This document shows, in pieces, positions 1 through 8,270 of a stretch of 57,431 nucleotides of DNA. The DNA is taken from positions 1-57,431 of the forward strand of contig NZ_PYMJ01000037.1 in assembly GCF_003025615.1 (NCBI RefSeq), given 5' to 3'. The translations under genes were made by a program, and so were the position numbers. Position 1 is the stretch's first letter; the number at the start of each line of letters is the position of its first letter. Origin of the DNA: Photobacterium frigidiphilum (lineage in GTDB: Bacteria > Pseudomonadota > Gammaproteobacteria > Enterobacterales > Vibrionaceae). The notes below the pieces were generated by a model that did not search any database, was not told where the DNA came from, and saw nothing but the letters and a program-made list of their open reading frames with translations.

Positions 1-1
1 T

Positions 2-105
2 CGATCGCTCAATAACATTTTTAACCAAAGTGATCGGCATCGATGTTATTAGGTGATCGCCATGAATGGTATTGGCTGATCGGCATCAGTGTTATTGAGC
101 GATCG
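2..105. mobile_element. Insertion-sequence-like end: inverted repeat plus 23-bp direct repeats
   Basis: Positions 2-17 and 90-105 form a perfect 16-bp inverted repeat (CGATCGCTCAATAACA against TGTTATTGAGCGATCG). Between them lie three degenerate 23-bp direct repeats at 31-53, 54-76 and 77-99, each starting TGATCG and carrying a T-G-(T/G)-TATT core. A fourth, weaker unit starts at 100. All three forward frames contain stops here. Multiple short direct repeats built on the terminal inverted repeat are characteristic of IS21-type ends. Assigning it to a family is inference, because no transposase lies inside the window. The repeats end about where recognisable GH9 sequence begins. Confidence 0.4.
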
Positions 106-107
106 GG

Positions 108-1046
108 ATGGATGAAAATATGCAAGAACGTTATGTCTACGGTATTAGTACGCCTGAAACCGCTAAATTTGCAGCAACGATGGCGTTTGCTTCTCGAGTA
201 CTTAAACCTTATAAACCAGAAGATTCCCGCCGTTATTTGAAAGCAGCACAGCTCGCTTGGCATTATTTGGAACAAAACCCTGAACAATATATTGATTGGC
301 AAGAAGATGATGATAGTGGTTCAGGTCCATATATTAAGAATGATGAAGATAAAGAAAAATCGCTAGAAACTGATGCTGACGATAGGCTCTGGGCGCTTGC
401 AGAGCTTTATTTAGCAACATCAAAAGACAATTATCTAGATCAATATTTCTCGCTCTATGACGCAACCCTTATCGATATTTTTGAATGGAAAAATCCCATG
501 GCGATGGGAGCCTGGCACCTTATTTTGGCGCTTGAAGGCGAACAGAGAGAACGTTTAGTAAAAGACTTAAAGTCGATTGCCGATAAATATATAAACCAAT
601 CTCAACAATCACCTTTTGGCGTTGCTAACCAACGTTTTATTTGGGGTTCAAATAAGATGACGGCGGAAGCGGGAATACTTGTCGCGTGGTCTGACTTTGC
701 TCAAGGCAAATCGAGCAACCATTCAACAGTTCAGGCTCAAATTAATTACTTGTTAGGAGCAAACGCTTTTAACCTTAGTTTTGTTACACAAGCGGGTACT
801 TATTCTGTGAGAAATCTTCACCATTTGTACCGTATTGCAACAGGGGTTAGCTTGCCGGGATATTTAGTTGGTGGCCCAAATGAGAAAGCTCAGGCCGATA
901 TTGCTCCGAAAAATATGGGAATGCTGAGCTACATCGATAGTGAAAAATCTTATGCGGTAAATGAATTTGCTATCGATTATAACGCGAGCTTAATTGGTTT
1001 ATTGGCTGTAAATCATGCCTATTTTAGACAAAAACAACCGGAGTGA
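108..1046 (+). CDS. GH9 endoglucanase-like protein, 5'-truncated
   Basis: The 312-residue product matches only the C-terminal part of a glycoside hydrolase family 9 (alpha/alpha)6-barrel. Near the C-terminus it has the GH9 signature Y-x-x-NEFAIDYNA, with the catalytic acid Glu, and earlier a VRNLHHLYR segment corresponding to the family's NPHHR motif. The N-terminal third of a normal GH9 domain, including the Asp-Asp base motif, is absent. The first residues (YGISTPETAKFAATMA) already lie mid-domain. No signal peptide is visible, and in-frame stops at 54, 63 and 96 block any upstream extension. It is probably a remnant of a periplasmic or secreted beta-glucanase cut by the repeat-rich DNA upstream. 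It sits 6 bp before the glycosyltransferase gene, so the intact gene probably trimmed or edited that enzyme's glucan. Likely inactive. Confidence 0.75.
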   Translation: MDENMQERYVYGISTPETAKFAATMAFASRVLKPYKPEDSRRYLKAAQLAWHYLEQNPEQYIDWQEDDDSGSGPYIKNDEDKEKSLETDADDRLWALAELYLATSKDNYLDQYFSLYDATLIDIFEWKNPMAMGAWHLILALEGEQRERLVKDLKSIADKYINQSQQSPFGVANQRFIWGSNKMTAEAGILVAWSDFAQGKSSNHSTVQAQINYLLGANAFNLSFVTQAGTYSVRNLHHLYRIATGVSLPGYLVGGPNEKAQADIAPKNMGMLSYIDSEKSYAVNEFAIDYNASLIGLLAVNHAYFRQKQPE

Positions 1047-1052
1047 TAGAAG

Positions 1053-2903
1053 ATGGACTTTTATTTTAAGGAGTTTGAACATCGGAAGCCACCAGAACCT
1101 GTGCCGCACAGTATTCCCCGTGAATTACTGTATCAGTACTTGGCGACGTGTAATCTCACTCTGGGTGTTTGGTATTTATGGTGGCGATGGTCTTTTGCGC
1201 TTAACTATGATGCATTGTGGTTTTCTTTGCCTTTGGCATTTGCAGAATCGTGTGCTTTTTTTGGCTCATTACTCTTTACGTTCAATCTTTGGAAGACAAA
1301 AGATGAGCCCCAAAAAGAGCCTCCGCATAAAATTGCAGAATGTGAAAATGGTAGCGAAGAAGATAGACCCATTAGCGTTGATGTTTTTTTCCCGTCTTAC
1401 GATGAAGAACCAGAGCTGGTCCGCTTAAGTATCTTAGACGCACAAAAAATAACGTACCCTCATAATATCGAAATGAAAATTTATATTCTCGATGATGGGA
1501 AGCGTCCGTCAATGGCCGCTTTAGCGCAAGAGCTAGGTATTGAATATATTACGCGTGAAGGTAATGAAGGTTTTAAAGCGGGTAATCTACGAAATGCATT
1601 AGAGCAGACGTATGGTGATTTCATTGTTATTTGTGATGCCGATACACGCCCTTTCCCTACAATTTTAGAACATACCTTAGGGTATTTTCGAGACCCTGAT
1701 GTTGCATGGGTACAAACTCCACAATGGTTCTTTGACTTACCTGAAGGTGAACGTCTTCCTGCTTGGTTAGATAGGAAAGTAGGTCGTACAGGGGCGTTCA
1801 TTGGTCGAGGGGTCGAGCGATTATATGGCCCTGTTACGTTAGGAGAAGATCCTTTCGTTAACGATCCTCAGATGTTTTACGACGTAATCCAACGTCGTCG
1901 TAATTGGGTTAATGCGTCTTTTTGTTGTGGTGCTGGTTCTATCCACCGTCGTGAAGCGGTAATGGAAGCTGCGCTTCGTAGCTACAGTGAACAAATTAGC
2001 AAAGAACATGATGCTGTTGAAAAGCAGATTCGAAAGCTGACAAAAGAAAAAACAGTCGATAAAGAAATATCGAATAACCTACGCCAAGAAATTTTATTTG
2101 ATACGGAATTTACGCCATATAAATTTCACGTGTCAGAAGATATATATACATCGATTGTTCTGCATTCAGATACCGAAAGAACTTGGCGTTCGGTTCAGCA
2201 CCCCGAAGTTGAAAGTAAAATGCTGTCGCCACAAGATCTACAAACGTGGACGGTTCAACGTTTTAAGTATTCTGGTGGTTCGATTGATATTTTCATGAAC
2301 GACAACCCAATATTCCGTAAGGGTATGGATATTAAGCAGAAGTTGATGTACGGCGCCAGTTTTTGGTCAAATTTGTCGGCTATATGGAATATCATTTTCT
2401 TAGCGTGCCCAATCATTTACTTCTTAACAAGTATTGCGCCTGTTAGTGCGTATGACACCACGTTCTATTTGCACTTTTTACCCTTTGTATTAACGGCTGA
2501 ACTGGCAATGATGGTAGGTACATGGGGGGTGGCTGGTTATAAGGGTAAAACGAATTTCTTATCCTTTTTTCCTGTGAATTTCCGTGCATTATGGACTGTG
2601 CTTAGAGGGCGAAAAATCAGTTTTCCAACTACGCCTAAAGAGCGACAAACAGGTACTTTTCTTAAGTTAGTTATACCTCAAATTACCGTTTTTTCATTAA
2701 GCCTATTTAGTATGATATTTGCTTGGTTTGGTTATTCGACAGGGGCTTTTGGTACTTATTCGTTTGGCGGTTTAGTCTTAAACAGCTTTTGGATTATCAA
2801 CAATATGATGGCTATGTGGGGCATGATTGCGGCGGCATTTTGGACGCCCCCATCTGATAAAAAGCAAGAACAGGAATCAGAGGAATTAGAATATGGAATT
2901 TAA
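1053..2903 (+). CDS. Membrane GT2 polysaccharide synthase (cellulose synthase-like)
   Basis: A 616-residue processive family-2 glycosyltransferase of the inner membrane. Two N-terminal membrane segments (about 30-48 and 56-78) precede a GT-A domain with DDGK near 146, DAD near 195 and SED near 360. At the QxxRW position, near 401, the sequence reads QRFKY, so the usual Trp is Tyr and Arg is Lys. About four further membrane helices follow from 435 on. These motifs mark enzymes that polymerise a beta-linked glycan and export it through the same membrane domain; the sugar cannot be read from sequence. No PilZ domain is visible. GGAG eight bases upstream fixes the ATG. The gene ends inside the first DUF3131 gene (11-bp overlap), so the two are probably translated together. 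Confidence 0.8.
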   Translation: MDFYFKEFEHRKPPEPVPHSIPRELLYQYLATCNLTLGVWYLWWRWSFALNYDALWFSLPLAFAESCAFFGSLLFTFNLWKTKDEPQKEPPHKIAECENGSEEDRPISVDVFFPSYDEEPELVRLSILDAQKITYPHNIEMKIYILDDGKRPSMAALAQELGIEYITREGNEGFKAGNLRNALEQTYGDFIVICDADTRPFPTILEHTLGYFRDPDVAWVQTPQWFFDLPEGERLPAWLDRKVGRTGAFIGRGVERLYGPVTLGEDPFVNDPQMFYDVIQRRRNWVNASFCCGAGSIHRREAVMEAALRSYSEQISKEHDAVEKQIRKLTKEKTVDKEISNNLRQEILFDTEFTPYKFHVSEDIYTSIVLHSDTERTWRSVQHPEVESKMLSPQDLQTWTVQRFKYSGGSIDIFMNDNPIFRKGMDIKQKLMYGASFWSNLSAIWNIIFLACPIIYFLTSIAPVSAYDTTFYLHFLPFVLTAELAMMVGTWGVAGYKGKTNFLSFFPVNFRALWTVLRGRKISFPTTPKERQTGTFLKLVIPQITVFSLSLFSMIFAWFGYSTGAFGTYSFGGLVLNSFWIINNMMAMWGMIAAAFWTPPSDKKQEQESEELEYGI

Positions 2904-4212
2904 AAAAGCAATGGTTAATGCCCGCCACCATTTTGTGTTTATTGGGGGGTTAGCTACAGCACTTGTTATTGCGTTTACAATTGAAACGCGCGATTTTAAT
3001 CAAGTATTGGGTAATTTAACGTTTGAAACATCAGAATCTATTCCACTCCGCGAAAGTCGTATTCTAACTGAAGAAGAGTACTTATGGGCAACGACGGCAT
3101 GGGAATATTTTGATAATAACTATCAGCAGAATACGGGCCTTGTGAATTCAGTTGATAGTTATCCTTCAACCACAATGTGGGATACCGCATCGTATTTAAT
3201 GGGGCTAATCTCAGCTGAAAAATTGAATGTTATTAGTGATGGTGAATTTTCATTGAGGATGCAAAAAGCACTTCATACTTTGGCACAGTTACCATTAATT
3301 GAAGGTAAGCTACCGAATAAAGCTTATAACACTCAAACCTTGGAAATGGTGGATTACAACAATACGCCAACACCAAAAGGGATCGGTTGGTCTGCTATCG
3401 ATATTGGGCGAATTTTAGTACCGCTTAATATAATGATTTGGCAATACCCGCAATTTAATAAGCATGTTAATGATGTGCTAATGCATTGGAATGTGAGTGA
3501 AATGATAGACCAAGGTTACCTATATGGTTCTCGTCCTGCGAGCAAAGGTGATGGGTTTGAACTTGTGCAAGAAGGGCGTATTGGTTATGAAGAATATGCC
3601 TCGAAAGCGTTGTCGTTAATGGGGCGTGACGTCTTTAATGCCATGAAATATATTGATTACTTAGAATTAATGACCATTGATGGCGTCGAAATTCCAACAG
3701 ATAGACGAGATCCTGCAAAATTTCATGCACATAACTATGTGGTGAGTGAATCTTACATTTTGGATGCGCTTGAATTTGGCTCAGATAGTGTTTCTAAAAT
3801 ATTTGCATACCGCGTGTATAAAGCGCAACAAAACCGTTATGACCGCACAGGTATCCTAACCGCAGTGAGCGAAGACAACGTGGATGAAGCGCCGTATTTT
3901 GTTTACAACACTGTATTTTCAGATGGTAAAAAATGGAATGCAATAAGTGACGCAGGTGAAGACATGTCTCACTTAAAAACGTTATCAACTAAAGCAGCCT
4001 TTGGTTGGTACGCTCTATACGATACACCTTATGCCTCTTTATTAGTTGATGAAGCAAAAAACCTATTTGATGATAAAAAAGGTTGGTATTCAGGTCGTTA
4101 TGAAGATGATGGGCGAATCAATACAGCAATAACAGCCAATACAAACGGCATTGTATTAGAGTCGTTGGCATATATTCAAAATGGCTCACTGCTAAGTGTG
4201 GGTGTGAAGTAA
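2893..4212 (+). CDS. DUF3131 protein 1, inner-membrane anchored
   Basis: A 439-residue protein with one N-terminal hydrophobic segment (about 13-28) and no Cys for lipidation, so it is probably tethered in the inner membrane facing the periplasm. The rest is a DUF3131 domain. It has the family features TGLVNSVDSYPSTTMWD near 75, LPNKAYNTQT near 138, a GWSAIDIGR segment near 163 and QEGRIGYEEYASKA near 222. DUF3131 is predicted to be an (alpha/alpha)-toroid related to glycosidases, but its activity is not settled. The overlap with the synthase gene and the two further copies downstream suggest a role in handling the nascent glycan. GAGGAA upstream supports the ATG. Confidence 0.75.
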   Translation: MEFKKAMVNARHHFVFIGGLATALVIAFTIETRDFNQVLGNLTFETSESIPLRESRILTEEEYLWATTAWEYFDNNYQQNTGLVNSVDSYPSTTMWDTASYLMGLISAEKLNVISDGEFSLRMQKALHTLAQLPLIEGKLPNKAYNTQTLEMVDYNNTPTPKGIGWSAIDIGRILVPLNIMIWQYPQFNKHVNDVLMHWNVSEMIDQGYLYGSRPASKGDGFELVQEGRIGYEEYASKALSLMGRDVFNAMKYIDYLELMTIDGVEIPTDRRDPAKFHAHNYVVSESYILDALEFGSDSVSKIFAYRVYKAQQNRYDRTGILTAVSEDNVDEAPYFVYNTVFSDGKKWNAISDAGEDMSHLKTLSTKAAFGWYALYDTPYASLLVDEAKNLFDDKKGWYSGRYEDDGRINTAITANTNGIVLESLAYIQNGSLLSVGVK

Positions 4213-4291
4213 TAAACCTGTCGTGACTGATAGGATAATAAAGCGGTATTGAGCTGCGTATATGTAGCTGTTGTATAGATAGGGAGTGTTT

Positions 4292-5689
4292 ATGCGTTAT
4301 ATCACGGTTTGCCTGCTAAGTGTAATGACGGTGGGATGTGGAAATAAATACAACAGTTTTTCTAGCGATATTGTGGAAAAGAAAAGCCATTGGTCAACAC
4401 CGCAGCCTCGTACAGGTAACTTGACTGAAAAAGAAATGGATATGGCTCGAATTGCTTGGAAGTACTTTGAAAATAACTACCAAGAATCGACCGGGCTAGT
4501 CAATGCTGTAAATAATTACCCATCAGTAACGTGGTGGGATGCTTCATCGTATTTGGCTGGCATGGTGAGTGCACTAGAACTTGGCATAATTGAAAAGGAA
4601 GAGTTTGATCATCGCTTTCTTCGCTTTGTTACGACGTTAAACACATTAGACCTTTTCAGAGGTGAGCTACCTAATAAAGCCTATAACACACAAACTGCTG
4701 CGAAAGTGGATTACGGTAACCAACCCGGTGAAATTGGGTACTCTGCACTCGATTTAGGTCGATTACTTATCTGGCTATATATCATTAAAAATAGATACCC
4801 AGAGTATGCGACGGGTATTGATTCTGCTTTATTACGATGGAACTACTGTAATGTCGTTGATGAGAACGGCACCATGTTCGGTGCATTACTCGAGAAAGAC
4901 AAACCTGTGCAGTACCTGCAAGAAGGGCGTCTAGGTTACGAAGAGTATGCTGCAAAAGGGTTTGAGTTGTGGGGCTTCAATACAACGCAAGCTGCAATGC
5001 CTGAACCCTATAGTACGATTAATCTTTATGGGTATGATATTCCTTACGATACGCGTGACCCGCGTAAACTGAAAGCGCATAGTTACGTTGTAACTGAAAG
5101 TTATGTGTTAGATGGCATTGAGCTTGGTTGGGATTTAGTCTCAGATCGCTCGGCGCACAATAAAAGCTATTCACACGATTGGATGGCTGAATTTGCGTTA
5201 CAAATATATCGTGTACAAGAGGAGCGCTATAAGCAAACGGGTATTATCACAGCAAGAACTGAGCACCAGTTAGCGGGTCCTCCGTATTTTGTGTATGACA
5301 CTATCTATACTGATGGTTTTGCTTGGAATACGATTTCAGAAAACGGTGATTTTTTACCCCAATATTCAGCGGTTGCAGTAAAAGGCGCGATGGGTATGTG
5401 GGCGTTATGGGATACTGAATACACCGATCTATTATTTGATCATATTTCACATTTATATGACCGAGAAAAAGGATTTTACGAAGGTATTTTTGAAAATGGT
5501 ACTGGTTTAATAAACACATTCACATCGAATAATAACGGTATAACAATGGAAATACTCTTGTATAAACAGCAAGGAAAATTACTGACTTATAAAGATAATA
5601 TTGCTCCAAGTTTATGGGAGAAAGCATTAGAAACACCGTTTGGTTACGAAGGCCAATGCTTACCTCGTAAGCCAACAGCACGCCCGTAG
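4292..5689 (+). CDS. DUF3131 lipoprotein 2
   Basis: Start taken at the ATG with AGGGAG five bases upstream; a GTG six bases earlier would overlap that ribosome-binding site. The N-terminus is a lipoprotein signal with lipobox MTVGC (Cys about 16). The roughly 440-residue remainder is a DUF3131 domain with TGLVNAVNNYPSVTWWD, LPNKAYNTQT, GYSALDLGRLL and LQEGRLGYEEYAAKG, colinear with the gene before it. It diverges most at the C-terminus. The residue after the lipid Cys is Gly, not Asp, so the default prediction is sorting to the outer membrane. It is a paralogue of its neighbours by tandem duplication and probably has a related but distinct glycan-processing role. Confidence 0.75.
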   Translation: MRYITVCLLSVMTVGCGNKYNSFSSDIVEKKSHWSTPQPRTGNLTEKEMDMARIAWKYFENNYQESTGLVNAVNNYPSVTWWDASSYLAGMVSALELGIIEKEEFDHRFLRFVTTLNTLDLFRGELPNKAYNTQTAAKVDYGNQPGEIGYSALDLGRLLIWLYIIKNRYPEYATGIDSALLRWNYCNVVDENGTMFGALLEKDKPVQYLQEGRLGYEEYAAKGFELWGFNTTQAAMPEPYSTINLYGYDIPYDTRDPRKLKAHSYVVTESYVLDGIELGWDLVSDRSAHNKSYSHDWMAEFALQIYRVQEERYKQTGIITARTEHQLAGPPYFVYDTIYTDGFAWNTISENGDFLPQYSAVAVKGAMGMWALWDTEYTDLLFDHISHLYDREKGFYEGIFENGTGLINTFTSNNNGITMEILLYKQQGKLLTYKDNIAPSLWEKALETPFGYEGQCLPRKPTARP

Positions 5690-5714
5690 TTGTGGTTGTT
5701 TGAAAGGGATGTCG

Positions 5715-7097
5715 ATGTTGAGAGTAGCTGTTGCCGTTAGTCTAGCTTTATCATTATCTGCTTGTGGGGTGGTGTATAAAGGTGTGCAAGATGGAGTTTC
5801 CTCTATTAACGAGTCGCAAGTGATTCGTCAGGGGCGCTTTGGCGAGCTTACAGAACTTGAAATTGAATGGGCTAGGGTAGCGTGGAAATATGTTGAAAAT
5901 AATACGCAGCTTAGTACCGGGTTAGTGAATACTATTGATAATTACCCGACAACTAATATGGCAGGCCTGGCGGATTATTTACTGGCTTTAACTGCTGCGC
6001 GTGAATTTGAATTTATCACCAGTAAAGAACATGATGAACGCCTATCGTTAGCCATTAGTTTTCTTGCCAAAATGAACCTCGGGCCGACTGGGGTTCCCAA
6101 TAAGGTTTACAGCACAAATACTGGTCAAAAAGTAGATTATGGCAATCAACCTGGTGATATTGGTTGGTCGTCGATTGATGTTGGACGGTTATTAATCGTT
6201 CTAGCCATTATTAAGCAGCGTAATCCAGAATTTTCAGAATACGTTGATAAAGCTGTTTTACGTTGGAATTTTTGTGAGCTAGTCAGCCAAGATGGGGAAC
6301 TATATGGTGGGGCAATTAATGATGGGCAGATATTTCGTTACAAAGAAGGTCGACTAGGCGTTGAAGAATATACATCTTACGGGTATGTAGATTGGCATAT
6401 TGTGCCAGAAAAATCGATGCGATTAGACCCGTACGATGTTGCCACAATAAATGGTATTGATCTGTTATTTGATGGGCGAGATCCTCGCCACTACGATGTA
6501 CTTCGTCCTGTTTATAGCACCCCGTATTTATGGTTAGGTCTTGAGTTTAATTGGGATGATATTAAGGATACATCGTCAAATGATGCTACACACAGTAATC
6601 AAGTGTTATCTGCAATGGCAGATTCAATCTACCGTGTACAAGAATCTCGGTGGGATGTAGATCGTATCTATACCGCTCGTGGTGAACACGTCGTGAGTGG
6701 TGACCCCTATTTTGTTTATGACAGTATTTATGCATTAGGTACACCTTGGATAACCGTCGCTGAAGATGGAAGTTCGCATGATGAATTAGCGCTAGTATCC
6801 ACACGGGTTGCATTTCAAATGTGGACATTGTGGAAAACAGATTATACCAACCGGTTACTTATATTGGTGAAAGAATTATACGACCCAGAACGAGGTTGGT
6901 ATGAAGGGCGTTATGAGTTAACCAGTTCTTATGAAAAAAGTATTACGCTAAAAACCAATGCCGGTGTATTAGAAGCCCTGTTATATAAAGCAAATGGGAA
7001 ACTCTATAAGCCACAAGGTGATAAAGAGTATCGTGATGTACAATTTAATTCGCGCTTCTATCATCCTGGGAAATGTAATGTGGAGACTTTTCGATGA
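5715..7097 (+). CDS. DUF3131 lipoprotein 3
   Basis: The ATG at 5715 is preferred, because AAAGGG at 5703-5708 is correctly spaced for it and the product then starts with a lipoprotein signal ending in LSACG. The open frame extends 75 bases further upstream, into the previous gene. The 460-residue product is the third DUF3131 domain of the locus: TGLVNTIDNYPTTNMA, VPNKVYSTNTGQKVDYGN, GWSSIDVGRLL and YKEGRLGVEEYTSYG. It is the most divergent copy; the WWD/MWD triad after the NYP motif is lost (NMAGLAD instead). That divergence suggests a separate role. It ends with a 4-bp ATGA overlap into the next gene, consistent with one operon. Confidence 0.75.
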   Translation: MLRVAVAVSLALSLSACGVVYKGVQDGVSSINESQVIRQGRFGELTELEIEWARVAWKYVENNTQLSTGLVNTIDNYPTTNMAGLADYLLALTAAREFEFITSKEHDERLSLAISFLAKMNLGPTGVPNKVYSTNTGQKVDYGNQPGDIGWSSIDVGRLLIVLAIIKQRNPEFSEYVDKAVLRWNFCELVSQDGELYGGAINDGQIFRYKEGRLGVEEYTSYGYVDWHIVPEKSMRLDPYDVATINGIDLLFDGRDPRHYDVLRPVYSTPYLWLGLEFNWDDIKDTSSNDATHSNQVLSAMADSIYRVQESRWDVDRIYTARGEHVVSGDPYFVYDSIYALGTPWITVAEDGSSHDELALVSTRVAFQMWTLWKTDYTNRLLILVKELYDPERGWYEGRYELTSSYEKSITLKTNAGVLEALLYKANGKLYKPQGDKEYRDVQFNSRFYHPGKCNVETFR

Positions 7098-8158
7098 GCC
7101 GAATATTTATATTAAAGCATAAAATAAAATTGATGTTATTTATTGGGTTGATTGTTTTTTTGGTACAAATAACACCCGTACAAGCAGCGGTGGAAGATGT
7201 TGAATTGCCTCCATACAGTAAGGCTACGTATCTTGTCAGTCAGGGGAAATATAAGCAAGCATCAGAACAATGGCATCAACTAACCATTATTATATTAAGC
7301 TCTGAGGCAAAATTAGGTCGCAAAAAAATGTGGCAATATGCTGGTCTTTCAGAAGCATTAGCAGCTATTTCTGCTGATAAAAATAACAATGCTGAGGCGT
7401 ATCAATATTGGGCAGACAGTACTCGATATTTAATGACGGGAGGAATAAATTGGGAAAAAATGCGAAAAAATTTGCATCGGCGTTATGAGCGCTCAAATAC
7501 TCAGTTATCTTCTCAATTACAGATTAATGATTTATCTGCTGGTATTGATGAAAAATGGCAACAAGAGTTAACAACGCTGCAAGTCTGGGATGATAAGTTA
7601 AGTATATTTTCTTTTAATGCTCCTAAATTAGGGTTGCAAGAGAACGTTGATAAACAGGTACAATTTACTCCTGCTGTTATTCCGCAAGCTGTTTATCAAC
7701 CACCTTCGGCTACAGGAAAAAAACTGAGTGGAATTAAAGCTCAATTTAATCGTGAAAAAAATGTTGTTCCTGTAGATGTAAATAATAACAAAGTTGTTAG
7801 TAATAACGTCACGACTAATAACGCGGTTGTTCTAGATAAGGATGTCTCCGTTAATAATCATTCTAATAATATAGACAGCTCGGTAGATAGAAACAGAAAA
7901 AATGACAAAGATAAGGTGGCTGCTTATCCGGTTGTTATAAACAGTGTTGTAACGAGTGACAAAGAAATGAATGTTGTTATCTCTCCCGTTGAGGAAATAA
8001 AGTTCGATGAAAGTAAAATAGCTAATAAATCTGAGGTGACTTCAGATGATTCGGATGTTCATCCCTTACCGAAAGGAAACCTTGCAACCATTGAAGAGAC
8101 TAATGTTAAAGCACTGCAGCGTAGAAGCTTTGCACCTGTTTCATCTACGAGTGAATAG
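7094..8158 (+). CDS. Secreted protein of unknown function, Asn-rich C-terminal half
   Basis: Not recognised. The 354-residue product starts with a Sec signal peptide (cleavage likely after VQA, about 32). A helical, tetratricopeptide-like segment follows (SQGKYKQASEQWHQL near 50, then to about 180). Residues about 220-310 are low complexity, rich in Asn, Asp, Val and Lys, and probably disordered. The start overlaps the stop of the third DUF3131 gene by 4 bp, so it belongs to the glycan operon. A periplasmic scaffold or adaptor for the glycan machinery would fit: a TPR-like head and a long flexible tail. That is inference from position and architecture only. Confidence 0.6.
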   Translation: MSRIFILKHKIKLMLFIGLIVFLVQITPVQAAVEDVELPPYSKATYLVSQGKYKQASEQWHQLTIIILSSEAKLGRKKMWQYAGLSEALAAISADKNNNAEAYQYWADSTRYLMTGGINWEKMRKNLHRRYERSNTQLSSQLQINDLSAGIDEKWQQELTTLQVWDDKLSIFSFNAPKLGLQENVDKQVQFTPAVIPQAVYQPPSATGKKLSGIKAQFNREKNVVPVDVNNNKVVSNNVTTNNAVVLDKDVSVNNHSNNIDSSVDRNRKNDKDKVAAYPVVINSVVTSDKEMNVVISPVEEIKFDESKIANKSEVTSDDSDVHPLPKGNLATIEETNVKALQRRSFAPVSSTSE

Positions 8159-8270
8159 TTATTATTATTGTTGTCTATTTTATTTTTCTTACTATTATTA
8201 TTTGTAAGCCCTGTTGTCTTAGGTGGGTGACTAATTAGTCTCGCATCACTCACGGATAAAGGGATTTATA

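Noticed and set aside
43..240. 65-codon frame across the repeat region at the window start
   Set aside because: It is an out-of-frame reading through the 23-bp repeats and the GH9 gene.
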